Shown here piece after piece: positions 4,583 through 5,611 of a DNA stretch of 5,611 bases. The notes under the pieces were generated by a model. The model was given only the letters and a program-made list of their open reading frames with translations, was not told where the DNA came from and did no database searches. This stretch comes from Clostridiales bacterium. Lineage in GTDB: Bacteria; Bacillota; Clostridia; Monoglobales; Monoglobaceae. The translations under genes and the position numbers were made by a program. How positions within the stretch are numbered: the first letter of the stretch is position 1; each line of letters starts with the position of its first letter. The stretch is taken from positions 1 through 5,611 of the forward strand of contig JAEDLZ010000080.1 in assembly GCA_016303265.1 (NCBI GenBank), given 5' to 3'.

Positions 4583-5245
4583 ATGAAAAAATACTCGGAA
4601 GTGCTGCGAAAATGTCCGTTATTTAACGGCATAGAAGATGAAAATATCGGCTCCCTGTTAAGTTGTCTTAGCGCAAACACTGTTACCTGCAATAAAAATG
4701 AAACAATAATGTCTGAGGGAGAAAGCGCAGAATATATCGGGATTGTCCTGTCAGGCAAAGTACAGATAGAACGCACGGATTACTACGGCAACAGAAGCAT
4801 TGTTACAGGTATTGAGGCTTCTCAATTATTCGGAGAAGCCTTTGCCTGCGCCGGGACAGAAAAAATTCCCATTGATGTGATTGCCGCCGAAGATAGCGAA
4901 ATTATGCTGCTTGACTGCCGAAAAATTATCGGTTCATGCAGGATTGCTTGTGAATATCACAGTCAAATGGTTTTAAATCTTTTAAAGGTAGTTGCATCGA
5001 AAAATATTATTCTCAATCAAAAGCTGGAGATAACCTCAAAACGCACCACGCGGGAGAAGCTTATGACCTATTTGCAGCTTCTGGCAAAGAAATGCGGCAG
5101 CAATCCCTTTACCGTACCCTTTGACCGTCAGGGTCTGGCGGATTATCTGGAGGTTGACAGAAGCGGTCTGTCGGCTGAAATCAGCAAGCTGCGCCGGGAA
5201 GGCATTATAGAATGCACTCGGAACAAATTTAAGCTGCTTAAATAA
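4583..5245 (+). CDS. Crp/Fnr-family transcriptional regulator
   Basis: This 220-residue regulator has a cyclic-nucleotide-binding-like beta-barrel (about 12-115), a long dimerisation helix (about 120-155) and a C-terminal winged helix-turn-helix (about 155-217; FDRQGLADYLEVDRSGLSAE at 180-199). The N-terminal cysteine cluster of FNR is absent. At the cAMP pocket GE is kept (84-85), but the position of CRP Arg82 is Ile95, so cAMP is unlikely. Nine cysteines are spread through the protein, including Cys112, Cys119 and Cys123 at the barrel-to-helix junction. Aligned by eye with FNR, the DNA-reading Glu209, Ser212 and Arg213 become Ser194, Ser197 and Ala198, so a different DNA site is expected. 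The start at 4583 follows GGAGG (4573-4577). Upstream in-frame ATGs (4424 and 4553) lie in the divergent gene or lack an RBS. It is divergent from the iron-sulfur gene and probably controls it. The ligand or signal is unknown. Confidence 0.92.
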   Translation: MKKYSEVLRKCPLFNGIEDENIGSLLSCLSANTVTCNKNETIMSEGESAEYIGIVLSGKVQIERTDYYGNRSIVTGIEASQLFGEAFACAGTEKIPIDVIAAEDSEIMLLDCRKIIGSCRIACEYHSQMVLNLLKVVASKNIILNQKLEITSKRTTREKLMTYLQLLAKKCGSNPFTVPFDRQGLADYLEVDRSGLSAEISKLRREGIIECTRNKFKLLK

Positions 5246-5269
5246 AAATATTTTGTACTGACACCAAAC

Positions 5270-5309
5270 ATAATACCCCGTTTGAACTCTCAAACGGGGT
5301 ATTATTGTC
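5270..5309. terminator. Bidirectional terminator between the Crp/Fnr gene and the SLH gene
   Basis: Bases 5270-5285 and 5290-5305 form a perfect 16-bp stem with a 4-base loop (ACTC). Its CCCCGTTTGA/TCAAACGGGG core is flanked on both strands by TATTATT or TATTATG tracts, which serve as the T-rich tail in either direction. It lies 24 bases after the Crp/Fnr stop and 28 bases beyond the convergent SLH stop. Confidence 0.88.
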
Positions 5310-5333
5310 AAGCGCTGATGCTTGGCTTATGGT

Positions 5334-5611
5334 TTATTTATTTGCTTCTATAAATCTCTGAAGTATAGCCGCAATTTCCGCTCTTGTGGCATTGTCTTTC
5401 GGATTGAGGGTTGTATCGGTTTTACCCTTCATCAGCCCTGAGCCTACGGCATACTGCATAGCAGAAACCGCATACTCCGAAATGCTTTGTGCATCGGTGT
5501 AGGAAAGAATATTTGTGTCCTCGCCTGCGCTTACATCATAGCCTTTGTATTTTGCGTATCTGTGCATGATTGCCGCAATCTGCTCACGGGTGATGTTTTC
5601 ATCGGGAGCAA
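5334..5611 (-). CDS. SLH (S-layer homology) domain protein, C-terminal part
   Basis: The frame is open from the right edge (first full codon at 5609) to TAA at 5336-5334, giving the last 91 residues of a longer protein. The internal ATG at 5567 is not the start, because APDENITREQIAAI just before it continues the pattern. The first part, NITREQIAAIMHRYAKYKGY, is the end of one SLH repeat. A complete second repeat follows (about residues 38-88), from YTDAQSISEYAVSAMQYAVG through SGLMKGKTDTTLNPKDNATR to AEIAAILQRFIE. The hallmark GLMKG and TRAE motifs are present. SLH repeats bind pyruvylated secondary cell-wall polymer, so the product is a secreted, wall-attached surface protein; what it carries at its N-terminal side is not visible. 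There is no apparent link to the redox genes. Confidence 0.9.
   Translation of the reverse strand, partial: APDENITREQIAAIMHRYAKYKGYDVSAGEDTNILSYTDAQSISEYAVSAMQYAVGSGLMKGKTDTTLNPKDNATRAEIAAILQRFIEANK

Noticed and set aside
3797..5245. Fe-S protein plus Crp/Fnr as an hcp (hybrid cluster protein)/HcpR locus
   Set aside because: No hybrid cluster protein gene is in the window, and the repeat does not match the HcpR motifs I recall, so that name was not assigned.

Overview
The window looks like chromosome from an anaerobic, low-GC Gram-positive bacterium of the class Clostridia, possibly near Oscillospiraceae/Ruminococcaceae. The pointers are AT-rich intergenic DNA, consensus TATAAT promoters, strong AGGAGG-type ribosome binding sites, a DUF1385-prmC gene pair, an SLH-domain protein, and several iron-sulfur or non-haem-iron redox proteins typical of strict anaerobes. 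The genus cannot be fixed from the sequence alone. No RNA gene, insertion sequence, phage gene or CRISPR array was seen.

Left part (1-3010), all on the + strand: the 3' part of a DusB-type tRNA-dihydrouridine synthase, cut by the left edge. A consensus-like promoter overlaps its stop codon. A roughly 180-base leader follows, holding a perfect 16-bp tandem duplication, a small hairpin and a possible 25-codon hydrophobic ORF. Next come a DUF1385/YqhQ membrane protein and prmC (release-factor glutamine methyltransferase), overlapping by 7 bases. The unit ends at a long bidirectional hairpin terminator. dusB and prmC both belong to the translation apparatus, by tRNA modification and release-factor methylation.

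Middle part (3068-5305) is a compact redox-sensing cluster. On the - strand are (i) a GTG-started protein fusing an XRE/Cro-type helix-turn-helix to a complete desulfoferrodoxin-like (superoxide reductase-like) metal domain, and (ii) a four-cysteine-motif iron-sulfur protein. Divergent from the latter is a Crp/Fnr-family regulator on the + strand. The 87-bp divergent intergenic region holds two overlapping promoters and two related TTG-N6-CAA inverted repeats. The better repeat is centred at a predicted -41.5 from the iron-sulfur gene's start point, whose promoter has a perfect -10 but no -35. This is the layout expected of a Crp/Fnr-activated (class II) promoter with negative autoregulation of the regulator. 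It is the most interesting part of the window.

Right edge (5306-5611): after a second perfect convergent hairpin, the C-terminal end of an S-layer-homology (SLH) protein lies on the - strand, with its 5' part outside the window. The longest stretches without a firm gene call are under 215 bases (891-1101, 2871-3067, 3653-3796), and their contents are described in the features and rejected items.
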